A DNA stretch of 64,000 bases, taken from positions 265,868-329,867 of the forward strand of contig NZ_SLUI01000005.1 of NCBI RefSeq assembly GCF_004339805.1, in the 5' to 3' direction. The stretch's first letter is position 1. Each line of letters begins with the position of its first letter. The translations under genes were made by a program, and so were the position numbers. Below the pieces are notes generated by a model that ran no database searches, was not told where the DNA came from, and saw only the letters and a program-made list of their open reading frames with translations. This stretch comes from Anaerospora hongkongensis (GTDB lineage: Bacteria > Bacillota > Negativicutes > Sporomusales > DSM-15969). This document shows positions 17,342 through 26,056 of this stretch, one piece after another.

Positions 17342-18426
17342 CAGGCACTCCTCCCTTTTCCTACCCATTTCAAACGATATTGCATAAAGATTTCACCGCC
17401 GACAACAAAGAAAAGAATTGCCCCCTGCAGCATGGCAACAGTCGCTGCCGGAAAGCCGCTCGTCTGAATGCTGAAGCCGCCGACAAGTAAGCCGCCAAAG
17501 ATCACTGATACCAGGACGACCGCCACCGGGTGAAGCCGTGCCAGCCAGGCAATAATAATTGCTGAATACCCGTAGCCGGGAGATATCCCGTGCTGCAGCC
17601 GCTGAGTAATGCCGGATACTTCCGTCATACCGGCCACCCCGGCCAATCCGCCGCTGATAAACATGACAAGCAGGATATTTTTAGTATAATTCATCCCGGC
17701 ATAATTCGCTGCCGCAGCGCTCTCGCCGCTGACGCGGATCTCAAAACCCCAGCGGGTGTAGTGCAGCACAATATACAAGACAACCACGCACAAGAGCGCC
17801 AGTACAAGCCCTAAGTGAATTCGGGTTACGCCAAAGGCTGGCAAAATAGCCGCTTCTGAGAAAGGTGCTGTAATGGGAAAACCCAGCCCCTTCGGATCTT
17901 TCCAGGGACCATAAACCAGATAATCGACCCAGAGGATGCCGATATAATTCATCAACAGCGTGGTAATCGTCTCATTAACCTTATAGTAAGCCCGGGGAAT
18001 GGCAGGCAGCAGCCCCCATACACCTCCTGCAAGAAAACCTGCAGCAATCATAGCCGGAAGCAGCACTACCGCGGGCCATTCGGGAAAGCTCAGCGCTACC
18101 CAGGTAGCCCCAAAGGCTCCCATATACAGCTGTCCTTCTGCACCGATATTCCACAGCTGCATGCGAAAAGCCAGCGCTACAGCAAGACTGCATAAAATAA
18201 GCGGCACCGCTTTCACGACCGTTTCCGCCAGGCCATAAGCTGAGCCAAAAGCGCCCTCCAGCATCAGCAGATAAACATCTACAGGATTTTTATCGGTAAG
18301 AGCGATAAATATCCCGGCAAAAGCCAAGCCTACCACAATTGACAGCAGCGGTACTGCAATCATCATCACTTGAGAAACCGCTCCGCGCTTTTCCCAGCGC
18401 CAGCCTGACAGTATATTAAACAGCAT
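17341..18426 (-). CDS. Nucleoside ABC importer permease (NupP/YufP-like)
   Basis: A 361-residue permease, first of the two in the operon. An N-terminal helix extends before the conserved core; WNIGAEGQLYMGAFGATWVAL (about 91-111) and the NETITTLLMNYIG segment are characteristic of the first nucleoside permease subunit. The start overlaps the ATPase stop by 11 bases and the end overlaps the next permease by one base, indicating coupled translation and a heterodimeric channel with NupQ. Confidence 0.9.
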   Translation of the reverse strand: MLFNILSGWRWEKRGAVSQVMMIAVPLLSIVVGLAFAGIFIALTDKNPVDVYLLMLEGAFGSAYGLAETVVKAVPLILCSLAVALAFRMQLWNIGAEGQLYMGAFGATWVALSFPEWPAVVLLPAMIAAGFLAGGVWGLLPAIPRAYYKVNETITTLLMNYIGILWVDYLVYGPWKDPKGLGFPITAPFSEAAILPAFGVTRIHLGLVLALLCVVVLYIVLHYTRWGFEIRVSGESAAAANYAGMNYTKNILLVMFISGGLAGVAGMTEVSGITQRLQHGISPGYGYSAIIIAWLARLHPVAVVLVSVIFGGLLVGGFSIQTSGFPAATVAMLQGAILFFVVGGEIFMQYRLKWVGKGRSA

Positions 18427-19933
18427 GTTGATTCAACATCCTTTTTCCGGCCATCATCGCCCCTACCTCTGCCACTGTTGTGGCCTGGGGATGAACAATA
18501 CCCATAATTTCCCCTCTGTGCAAAACAGCAATCACATCACTCAAGGCGAAAAGTTCATCTAACTCTTCGGAAATAAGCAATATAGCCTTACCGGCCTCCC
18601 GCTGTGCCAGGAGCAGTTCACGCACTGCCGCCATTGCTCCTACATCCAGACCTCGCATCGGATACACCACCACCAGCAGGCGCGGATCGGCATGAATTTC
18701 TCTGGCTAGCAGAAGCTTTTGCAGATTGCCGCCTGACATCATTTTCACAGGATTAAAAATATTGGCCATTTTAATATCAAAAGCATCGATTGCTGCCTGC
18801 GTTTTCTGCAACGCCAGCTGCCAGTTAATCAACCATCCTTTTTGGTCATAGCCCTTCAAGATATAATTATCTATCGCATTCAAACCAGGCACCAGCCCTG
18901 TTCCCAGCCGATCCTCCGGAACATAGCTTACACCTGCCCTGATCATGTCCCTGGCACTGCTGATAGTGTGATTCTCCCCGGCTACGTACTTCTGGCCGCC
19001 CTCGACTGGCCGCAGCCCCGCTACAACTTCGGCCAGTTCGGTCTGTCCGTTACCGGCCACTCCGGCGATGCCCACAATTTCTCCGGCACGAATACAAAGC
19101 GAGGCATGGCGCACCGCTATTTGACCGCGGTTATTCAGACACGATATATTATCCAGTTCCAGTACTACTGCCCCGGGCTCCGTTCCCGTGCGGTCCAATT
19201 GCTTAGGCACATTCCGTCCGACCATCCATCGGGTCAGTTCCTCCTCACTGGCCAGTTCTGTCTTGGTACTGCCTGCCGGTTTTCCGCCCCGTAAGACACT
19301 GATTTTATCCGTACCCTCCAGCACTTCACTCAATTTATGGGAGATAACAATAACAGCTTTGCCCTGTTCAGCCATTAAACGCAGGGTCTTATACAAGTCC
19401 TTAGCCTCCTGGGGCGTCAACACAGCAGTCGGCTCATCCAAGATAAGGATTTCCGCGCCTCTGAACAAGGCCTTTATAATTTCCACCCGCTGCTGCTCAC
19501 CCAAAGTCAGCTGCCAGACCTTTGCGGCAGGATCAATACACATTCCGTACTGATTGCAAAATTGTTCTATTTGAGCTTCTATTTTGCGCTGATCATACAG
19601 CAGTCCCATATCCTGCATACCAAGAATTATGTTTTCCGCCACTGTAAAGGATTTCACCAGCTTGAAATGCTGATGGACCATCCCGATTCCCTGCACAACA
19701 GCAGCTTTCGGGGAAAGCATTTCGACCTGCTGTCCTTTTATATAAATTTCGCCTTCATCCGGCCGGTATAAACCGGTAAGGATGCTCATCAGTGTACTTT
19801 TTCCTGCCCCATTCTCCCCCAGCAAGCCATGAATCTGCCCAGCCTCAATTGTCAGGCTGACATGATCATTCGCTACTACCCCCGGAAACCGCTTGGTGAC
19901 ATTTATCATTTGAACCATTGGAATTGCACTCAT
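18416..19933 (-). CDS. Nucleoside ABC importer ATPase with two nucleotide-binding domains (NupO/YufO-like)
   Basis: A 505-residue tandem ATPase. NBD1 has Walker A GENGAGKST, signature LTLGEQQRVEI and Walker B ILILDEPTAVLTPQE. NBD2 has the degenerate Walker A GVAGNGQTE, the family YVPEDR motif and MSGGNLQKLLLARE. This asymmetric pair is typical of RbsA/MglA- and BMP-linked importers. It supplies energy to the two permeases downstream; the binding lipoprotein gene precedes it by about 140 bases. Confidence 0.93.
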   Translation of the reverse strand: MSAIPMVQMINVTKRFPGVVANDHVSLTIEAGQIHGLLGENGAGKSTLMSILTGLYRPDEGEIYIKGQQVEMLSPKAAVVQGIGMVHQHFKLVKSFTVAENIILGMQDMGLLYDQRKIEAQIEQFCNQYGMCIDPAAKVWQLTLGEQQRVEIIKALFRGAEILILDEPTAVLTPQEAKDLYKTLRLMAEQGKAVIVISHKLSEVLEGTDKISVLRGGKPAGSTKTELASEEELTRWMVGRNVPKQLDRTGTEPGAVVLELDNISCLNNRGQIAVRHASLCIRAGEIVGIAGVAGNGQTELAEVVAGLRPVEGGQKYVAGENHTISSARDMIRAGVSYVPEDRLGTGLVPGLNAIDNYILKGYDQKGWLINWQLALQKTQAAIDAFDIKMANIFNPVKMMSGGNLQKLLLAREIHADPRLLVVVYPMRGLDVGAMAAVRELLLAQREAGKAILLISEELDELFALSDVIAVLHRGEIMGIVHPQATTVAEVGAMMAGKRMLNQHAV

Positions 19934-20030
19934 TGCTGCTCACCTCTCCTGGTGTATTTCTTGCTAATTGGCACTTGGCGCTTACGTACAAATGCAAACT
20001 GCCAATTATCAAGCAGCCCGCCGTCATAAA

Positions 20031-20061
20031 TTGAGGCCGTTTCTGTGCAAAACGGCCTCAA
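20031..20061 (-). terminator. Mid-operon hairpin between binding-protein and ATPase genes
   Basis: Perfect 12-base arms TTGAGGCCGTTT / AAACGGCCTCAA with a 7-base loop, 14 bases after the BMP lipoprotein stop. The U-tract on the minus strand is weak. It probably gives partial termination or mRNA protection, raising binding protein over transporter. Confidence 0.7.
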
Positions 20062-20074
20062 TATCCTAACTACC

Positions 20075-21196
20075 TTACTTGGCAATCGTTCCTTCTACCC
20101 CTTGAACAAACCAGTTAAATTCCAGCATGTCCTTATCAGACATCTTTTGACCGTTCTCCACTTTTAAACTGCCCTGCTGGTCTTTAATCGGGCCGGTAAA
20201 TACATCCCACGACCCTTTAATGATTTCCTCTTTCTTCTTGGCAATCAACGCTTTCGTATCTTCGGCAACCATGGGGCCGTATGGGCCAAGGTCAATAATG
20301 TTTTCCGCCATCGATCCCCAATATTGCTCTGATTTCCAGGTCTTATCCAAAACGGCTTTCACTGTTTTTACATAGTAGGGCCCCCAGTTCCAAACAGGCC
20401 CAGTCAACACGGCTTTGGGTGCGAAGCTGCGCATGTCCGAATTATAGGAAACGGCAAATTTCCCTTTTTCCTCAGCAGCCTGCATGGGGGCGGGAGTATC
20501 CTGATGCATGGCAATAACGTCGGCACCAGCATCCAGCAAGCTCTTGGCAGCATCTTTCTCTGTGGCTGGATTGTACCAGGTATTACTCCATACAACTTTT
20601 ACTTTTACGTTAGGATTCACGGACTGCGCCCCGAGGGTAAAGGCATTAATGCCGCGGACAACTTCCGGAATCGGGAAAGCGGCAACGTAACCAATCGTAT
20701 TGCTTTGCGTCTGTTTGCCGGCAGCTATGCCGGATAAATATCGGGCTTGATACATTCTGCCAAAATAAGTCCCCACATTGGCGGCTGTTTTATAGCCCGA
20801 ACAGTGGAGGAAGGTAACGTCAGGGAACTTTTGCGCTACCTTTTGGATATAATCCATATAACCAAAGCTGGTGGCAAAAATTATTTTATTGCCTTTCATC
20901 GCCAGCTCGGTAAGTACCCGTTCCGCATCTGCCCCTTCGGGAACAGATTCAACATAGGTAGCTTCGACATTCGGCATTTCTTTTTCCAGGTACTTACGGC
21001 CCTGATCATGAGCAGTGCTCCAGCCAGCATCACCGACCGGCCCTACATACACAAAGGCAACTTTTACCTTGTCCGCTTTTGCCGGTGCCTTGTCTGCCGG
21101 AGCGGCACTTTTGCCACAGCCGGTTACCAGCAGCGCAGCAATAAGTACCATTGCCAGCAGCAGGAGCCCAATTTTACGCTTTCCTTGTTTTTTCAC
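20075..21196 (-). CDS. BMP-family nucleoside-binding lipoprotein
   Basis: A 373-residue lipoprotein: basic N-terminus, hydrophobic core and lipobox LLVTGC with the lipidated Cys at about 27. The mature part is a BMP (basic membrane protein) domain: VAFVYVGPVGDAGWSTAHDQG, FATSFGYMDYI, GTYFGRMYQARYLSGIAAG and NPNVKVKVVWSNTWYNPATEKDAA. Such proteins bind purine nucleosides for the coupled NupOPQ transporter. In this diderm background it would sit in the periplasm, anchored to a membrane. The gene follows a guanine riboswitch, which supports a purine substrate. Confidence 0.93.
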   Translation of the reverse strand: MKKQGKRKIGLLLLAMVLIAALLVTGCGKSAAPADKAPAKADKVKVAFVYVGPVGDAGWSTAHDQGRKYLEKEMPNVEATYVESVPEGADAERVLTELAMKGNKIIFATSFGYMDYIQKVAQKFPDVTFLHCSGYKTAANVGTYFGRMYQARYLSGIAAGKQTQSNTIGYVAAFPIPEVVRGINAFTLGAQSVNPNVKVKVVWSNTWYNPATEKDAAKSLLDAGADVIAMHQDTPAPMQAAEEKGKFAVSYNSDMRSFAPKAVLTGPVWNWGPYYVKTVKAVLDKTWKSEQYWGSMAENIIDLGPYGPMVAEDTKALIAKKKEEIIKGSWDVFTGPIKDQQGSLKVENGQKMSDKDMLEFNWFVQGVEGTIAK

Positions 21197-21270
21197 CGTA
21201 TCTCCTCCTTACGAATAATGCCACTCGCTCTATTGCAGGGGAATACCCCAGAGCAGCCATAAACACGCAC

Positions 21271-21335
21271 AAAAGCCCGAGCTAAGGAAAGGTAGCTTGC
21301 AACACTGCTCACTAACTCACCCGCCCGGGCTTTTT
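21271..21335 (-). terminator. Riboswitch-controlled terminator
   Basis: Arms AAAAGCCCGAGCT (21271-21283) and GCCCGGGCTTTTT (21323-21335) with a long loop. On the minus strand it ends in TTTTG. It lies between the purine aptamer and the BMP gene and is the likely expression platform. Confidence 0.7.
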
Positions 21336-21419
21336 ATCCCTTCGGCGTATCCCATAAAATGGGTATATGCCATGTATCCGTAGGCAAACAAAACGACCTA
21401 TGAATCGTCAGGCACATTC

Positions 21420-21490
21420 CACTCATAGTAAGGTATTTTTCGGTCACCTTGTAGAGACTCCCGGACCCTATTTCCAAGATTATACGAGTG
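21420..21490 (-). promoter_or_regulatory. Purine riboswitch aptamer, guanine class
   Basis: The P1 arms CACTCGTA (21490-21483) and TATGAGTG (21427-21420) pair completely. The junction strands match the purine aptamer: J1/2 TATAATC, J2/3 GTCTCTAC (consensus GTTTCTAC, differing only at the variable flipped base), and J3/1 TTACTATG with a C at the specificity position. That C indicates guanine or hypoxanthine rather than adenine. P2 and P3 have the expected lengths. About 85 bases separate it from the terminator. It should switch off the nucleoside importer when guanine is plentiful. Confidence 0.92.
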
Positions 21491-21587
21491 TAAGCTTATT
21501 ATTCAGTTATAGTCCTCTTGCAAAAAACATTAGTACTTTGTAATTGAGTATACCGGAAATACCAACAGAAGTCTAGAGGGTTTTTTA

Positions 21588-24500
21588 CTACTTATGTGCA
21601 CAAATCAATCCGTTGCTTACATCATAATAAGCTACTGGTGTTCCTACGTTCTTGCTGTCAGCATGCACCTCCCGGATAATTTGCCGGGTATGTTCGTGAC
21701 AGGAGAACAGAAAGACTTGCTGGGTGCCGGCCACGTCTAAAAGAACTTTAGCTGCCCCCCGCTGCCGCAAAGCATCAAAACGCACAAGAATGTCATCAAG
21801 GATAAGCGGCACCGGCTCCAGCAGCCGCCCAAACTCTAAGGCTAATCCCAGCCGCACCGCCAAATATACCTGGTCGGCTAAGCCGCTGCTCCAGATATCC
21901 TCTCTTTTGCTGTTCCGGGCGCTGTCCAGCAATTGGACGTCACTGCCGCCGATCGCAGAGAACAGCTGGTAGCGGCTGCCGGTCATCGTGCGGAGAAATT
22001 TATCAGCCTGTAAAATAACACCTGGCTGCCGTTCCTGTTCATAAATGCTGCGGGCTTGCTCCAGAAACTGCCGGGAAAGAGACAATCTCGCCCATTGTTT
22101 CACTGCCTCCGCCAGCTGTGAAGCCACTGCATTGCGTTCAGCAAGGAGGATATTCAGCTTATCGTCCTGGCCAAGTTGTTTTAATTGGTTATCAAGCGCT
22201 CCCACCGCCTGCGGTTTTTGCGCAGCACCTCTTTCGAGCGCGATTTTCTCCTGGCTGAGGCGATCCCGCTCCTGACTAATCTCGACAAGATTAGTAGCGG
22301 CAAGTGCGGCTTCAAGAGCGGCTTGCTTCGCTGCCGTTCCGGCGATTGCCCGCAAAGCCGCCGCCATTTTTGCACTCGTGTCCTCACTCATCCGCCACTC
22401 TTCATACCGCGCAGCTAAAGCCCGGAACTCTTCTTCACCGGCTGTTTCAGTCTGCCGGTAAAGTCCGGCTAGCTCAGCAGCACTTAGCGCCGCCTGGGTG
22501 CGGCTTTGCTCTAGACTGAGCAGAAGCTGATCCGCTGTTTGCTGCAAATGCAATTTTTCTTTGGCAACTTCTCTGGCTGCAGTTAGTTCCTGGTATAGCT
22601 GTTCCAAATCGTGCACCGATAAAACCGCATTACCAGTGCGCTGCAGCTGTTGCTGTATGAGGGCAAACTCTGCCTGCAGGTTATCGAGATATGCACCGGT
22701 TACAGCCGAACGGGCGGCGGCTTGTTCATACTGACGTTTCAGCGCTCGGGCTCCTTCTACTGCCTTCAGGACAATCTCAAATGCCTCCGGGCTGCTTTCG
22801 GTAGAAAAGTGGCGCATTTTCAGCCAATTTTGCCATTCATCCGTTAGCAGCTGTTTTTCCCGGTAACACGCCTGGACTTTTAGCAAAGCGGCTTCTGCCC
22901 GCTGTGCGGCTGCTTTTTGCTTTTCAGCCAGCTCTCCAGATTGCTTCAATAACTGCTGCCGGTTTTCAAACGCTTTGCGGATCGTAACTACTTCTTTTTC
23001 CAGCTCATCTGCTTCCTCGATCGTATCCGGTTTGCCCAGTCCCATAGCCTGAGTAGCAGCTTCCAGGCGCACCTCGCAAAGCTGCCATTCCTTGTCCAAA
23101 TCAGCCAGTGTTCCGGCTATTTTGGCCTTCTGCTGCTTAAGCCGCTGCTCCTCTGCCGCCATCTGCAGCCCCCATGCGCGCCGTTCTTTGACCTCCTGCT
23201 GCCGCTGCCGCATAACAAGGATAGCCGCGATAAGGCCGGCACACGCAACAGCAGCAGCACCTGCATATGTTACCTGCCATAAGAAGCCTGCTCCCGCCAA
23301 ACAGCCTGCGCCAATTACCGGCCCTGCCCAAGCCGGCAGAAAAGCGGACTGCAGCTTGCGGCCTGCTGCTGCTTGAGCCAATTGGCAGTCAAGCTCAGCC
23401 GCCGCCTCAAGGCTGGCGTTGCGGGCTTGCCTAAGTTGTTCCCCTTTGATTAACTGGCTTCGCGTTGTGCGCAGCCCTTCCTCGAGCAGCTCCATTTCCT
23501 TAGCTGTCGTCACTCCCGGCACAGGCATCCGTTCCAACTGCAGCCTGAATCGCCGGACCTCCTCATTCAGCTCCTCGCGCAGCTGGACAGCACGCTTTTC
23601 ACTCACTTCCGCCTCGCTGATTTTTTGCGTTACCTGCAGGAAACGGCCAGCAAACTCCTGCACCTTTTGCCTGACAGCAACGGATATATCCACCTCAGCC
23701 AGCATGGCATCCTGCCACTCGGGGCCGATTTCCCGGAGTGAGCGTTGATACTGTTCCTTCAGACTCTGCTCTTCTGCCTGCTGCAGCGGCTGTTGTTTAC
23801 GCTCTATGGCCAGCCGGCCTTTCTCACTGTAAAGGCGTTCAATATCGCTTTGCGCACAAAGGAGAGCATTATCAACCATCAAACCGGCAAGCTGGCTCTG
23901 CGCTTCCTGATGGAGTCTTGCTTTCTCCTGTACATCAGCTTCATTATCCCGGTGTTTCTGCAGCAGGTTTTCCAGCTTAATCAGCCCATTGCCGGGAAAA
24001 TCACGGGCATCTTCAACCTGGGCTTTTTTCTCCAGGGCAAGCTGCAGATTTGTCCATGGTTCCCAGGCCTGTTCAAGCTGAACCAGCAGGGCCAGGCGGC
24101 TGTTGACCTCCCCCAGCCGGGTTGTATCTTGCTGCATAGCCTGAACAAGTTCCGCTTTTTTAGCCGTGAGTTCGGCATATAAAGCCTCATCTTTCCCCGC
24201 TTCCCGAATCTTCGCAGCAAGCTCTTCCTGTTCCTTAAGCAGCCTGTTAATCAGCTTTCTGCCCTGAGGAGCAGCTACCAGCAAATCGGCTCGTTCTTCC
24301 TCCACTTTTTTTATGGCCTCAACAAGGGCTGTTCCTCCGGCACCTGCAAAGAAACGTGACCGGACGGTATTTTCCGACAACAGTTTTAAGCCCTGCAAAT
24401 CTTCCAGCCCGATGGCAAACACTTTTTCGTACGTTGCCCGGTCAAGACCATTCAGCCATTTCACTGCCGGCTCCAACGGCACTACCTGACCACTGCTGCC

Positions 24501-24755
24501 GGTAATAACCGCATTTTTCCCACTGCGGCTGATGAGAAACTCTTGTCCGGCCTGGTCTTCAATAAGCAGCTTCCCGCTGCAATCGGCACCGCTATTTTTA
24601 GGAAACCCGAATAAAACAGAGCGGATAAACCTCATCAGGGTAGTTTTGCCGCTTTCGTTATTGCCCACAAATACAACCAACCCTTTGGGCAAATCGAGAA
24701 TATTATGACGGCGATAAATACCATACTGATCAAGATAGATTGCTTTAATCCTCAC
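21588..24755 (-). CDS. SbcC/YhaN-like SMC-type ATPase
   Basis: A 1055-residue ATPase with a split head and long coiled coil. Walker A is VGNNESGKTTLM (about 31-42), with ESGKTT typical of the YhaN branch. The long Glu/Gln/Leu-rich middle contains a short hydrophobic hairpin (about 475-515) where SbcC would have its zinc hook; no CxxC hook is seen. Signature and Walker B lie near the end (LILDDILVRFD). It starts with GTG overlapping the upstream nuclease stop by four bases (GTGA). The pair probably makes an SbcCD/Mre11-Rad50-like DNA-end complex resembling B. subtilis YhaN-YhaO. Confidence 0.88.
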   Translation of the reverse strand: MRIKAIYLDQYGIYRRHNILDLPKGLVVFVGNNESGKTTLMRFIRSVLFGFPKNSGADCSGKLLIEDQAGQEFLISRSGKNAVITGSSGQVVPLEPAVKWLNGLDRATYEKVFAIGLEDLQGLKLLSENTVRSRFFAGAGGTALVEAIKKVEEERADLLVAAPQGRKLINRLLKEQEELAAKIREAGKDEALYAELTAKKAELVQAMQQDTTRLGEVNSRLALLVQLEQAWEPWTNLQLALEKKAQVEDARDFPGNGLIKLENLLQKHRDNEADVQEKARLHQEAQSQLAGLMVDNALLCAQSDIERLYSEKGRLAIERKQQPLQQAEEQSLKEQYQRSLREIGPEWQDAMLAEVDISVAVRQKVQEFAGRFLQVTQKISEAEVSEKRAVQLREELNEEVRRFRLQLERMPVPGVTTAKEMELLEEGLRTTRSQLIKGEQLRQARNASLEAAAELDCQLAQAAAGRKLQSAFLPAWAGPVIGAGCLAGAGFLWQVTYAGAAAVACAGLIAAILVMRQRQQEVKERRAWGLQMAAEEQRLKQQKAKIAGTLADLDKEWQLCEVRLEAATQAMGLGKPDTIEEADELEKEVVTIRKAFENRQQLLKQSGELAEKQKAAAQRAEAALLKVQACYREKQLLTDEWQNWLKMRHFSTESSPEAFEIVLKAVEGARALKRQYEQAAARSAVTGAYLDNLQAEFALIQQQLQRTGNAVLSVHDLEQLYQELTAAREVAKEKLHLQQTADQLLLSLEQSRTQAALSAAELAGLYRQTETAGEEEFRALAARYEEWRMSEDTSAKMAAALRAIAGTAAKQAALEAALAATNLVEISQERDRLSQEKIALERGAAQKPQAVGALDNQLKQLGQDDKLNILLAERNAVASQLAEAVKQWARLSLSRQFLEQARSIYEQERQPGVILQADKFLRTMTGSRYQLFSAIGGSDVQLLDSARNSKREDIWSSGLADQVYLAVRLGLALEFGRLLEPVPLILDDILVRFDALRQRGAAKVLLDVAGTQQVFLFSCHEHTRQIIREVHADSKNVGTPVAYYDVSNGLICAHK

Positions 24756-26035
24756 TCAACGTCCTCCCCGGCAAGCAGCAAGTCTAATCCGCTGATCTCA
24801 GCAGCATCGAGCAGGTCCAGCAGTTCCTGTTCGGAGAATCCCATAATGACCTGCTTAATTTTGTTACTTTCCGGGCGGCTTAAAAGCACTTCCCAGACAG
24901 ACTCCGCCGTTTGCGTTCCCTGCCTTAGAGCATCAGCAGCGCGGAGATAGTCACCTACCAGGTCAGGCACTTCCCGGCGCTTATCAATATCGACTGCCGG
25001 CCTGGTCTTAATCGCAATAGAATCAAACCAGGCAAAGTCACTGCGCCGCTCCTCGCCTTCATTTAAATCGGCAAGCAAATCCCGCACAATATCATTTTGT
25101 CTGAGCATTTCATGCAGGCTGCTGCGTCCCGTGATTGTCAGCCGGCTGATACTGCCGCGCTGCTTTGCCTGCACCCGCAGATCCTGCTGTTTGGCAAACA
25201 GCTTCTTTCTGAGACTGTCGATGGTTTCGGTCTCGCTGATCGTCAAATCATCCCGGAACCAGCGCAGCACATCCGTCGCATGAAACTCAAGGTCTGTGCT
25301 GCCATCCGCCTGAACCCGGACAAGACAGCAGCCTTTTTCACCGGTTTCTTTGATGCTGCGCCCTTGCGTGTTGCCCGGATAAACACTAAGCGGCGCTTTG
25401 TCCGACAAGATCGTCCGGCTGTGGATGTGTCCCAATGCCCAATAGTCCATATTGGCATCGTACAAATCTGCCATCGTACAAGGCGCATAGTCATCATGAT
25501 CGACACAGGCACCGACATTGCAATGCAGCAAGCCGATCGCATATTCGTCCGCTTGCTGACGCCTGAACTTAGCCGCCAAATTTTGCTTAAGCCGGTATTC
25601 AGCGTGACTAATACCATAAATATGGGCCAGAACGCGCCCCTCATATACGACCGGGATACGTTCGACCTTCTCGGCGCCAAATACGTGAACGCTTGGGGGC
25701 ATAGCAATGTTAGCCCGCCATGCTTTTACCGGATCATGATTGCCATGAACGGCAAAACAGCGTATGTTATGCCTGGCTGCCCTCGCCAGCGTATCGGTAT
25801 AGCGGATTTGTGCTCTAAGACTGTTATCGGCTCCATCGTAGATATCACCGCTAATCAAAACAAATGCAGCATTGTTTTCAATTGCAACAGAAATAACATT
25901 GTCAAAAGCCTGGAAAGTTGCTTCTCTGAGCAGGCTCGCCAGTCGCTCATTCTTGCTGAACAGCCCTTCAAAAGGACTATCAAGATGTAAATCGGCACAA
26001 TGAACAAATGCAAAAGGGACTCTTGAACTCATCAT
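24752..26035 (-). CDS. SbcD/YhaO-like metallophosphoesterase nuclease
   Basis: A 427-residue calcineurin-like phosphoesterase. The metal-ligand motifs are in order: FVHCADLHLDSP (DxH), LISGDIYDGAD (GD), AVHGNHDPV (GNHD), LHCNVGAC and GHIHSR (GHxH). All catalytic residues appear intact. The C-terminal 130 residues form the capping and ATPase-binding region. AGGGAG precedes the start, which has two adjacent ATG codons. It partners with the ATPase encoded immediately downstream. The 21-base gap after the MocR regulator suggests co-transcription with it. Confidence 0.9.
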   Translation of the reverse strand: MMSSRVPFAFVHCADLHLDSPFEGLFSKNERLASLLREATFQAFDNVISVAIENNAAFVLISGDIYDGADNSLRAQIRYTDTLARAARHNIRCFAVHGNHDPVKAWRANIAMPPSVHVFGAEKVERIPVVYEGRVLAHIYGISHAEYRLKQNLAAKFRRQQADEYAIGLLHCNVGACVDHDDYAPCTMADLYDANMDYWALGHIHSRTILSDKAPLSVYPGNTQGRSIKETGEKGCCLVRVQADGSTDLEFHATDVLRWFRDDLTISETETIDSLRKKLFAKQQDLRVQAKQRGSISRLTITGRSSLHEMLRQNDIVRDLLADLNEGEERRSDFAWFDSIAIKTRPAVDIDKRREVPDLVGDYLRAADALRQGTQTAESVWEVLLSRPESNKIKQVIMGFSEQELLDLLDAAEISGLDLLLAGEDVE

Positions 26036-26056
26036 TTTCGCTCCCTGACACTATCA

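Larger units (their letters stand above)
21197..21587. other. Untranslated leader of the nucleoside importer operon
   Basis: This 390-base gap holds, on the minus strand, a possible promoter near 21500-21525 (TTGCAA, 16 bases, TAATAA), the guanine aptamer, an 85-base linker with another GCC-rich hairpin, and the terminator at 21271-21335. No open frame with a ribosome-binding site was seen. Confidence 0.7.

Noticed and set aside
21360..21419. A second aptamer (GCC-rich hairpin) downstream of the guanine riboswitch
   Set aside because: No known aptamer consensus was recognisable; it may simply be part of the expression platform.
24752..26035. A long open frame on the opposite strand (about 300 codons at 25097-25990)
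   Set aside because: It lies entirely within the SbcD-like gene, has no ribosome-binding site or recognisable motif, and the minus-strand frame has all nuclease motifs.
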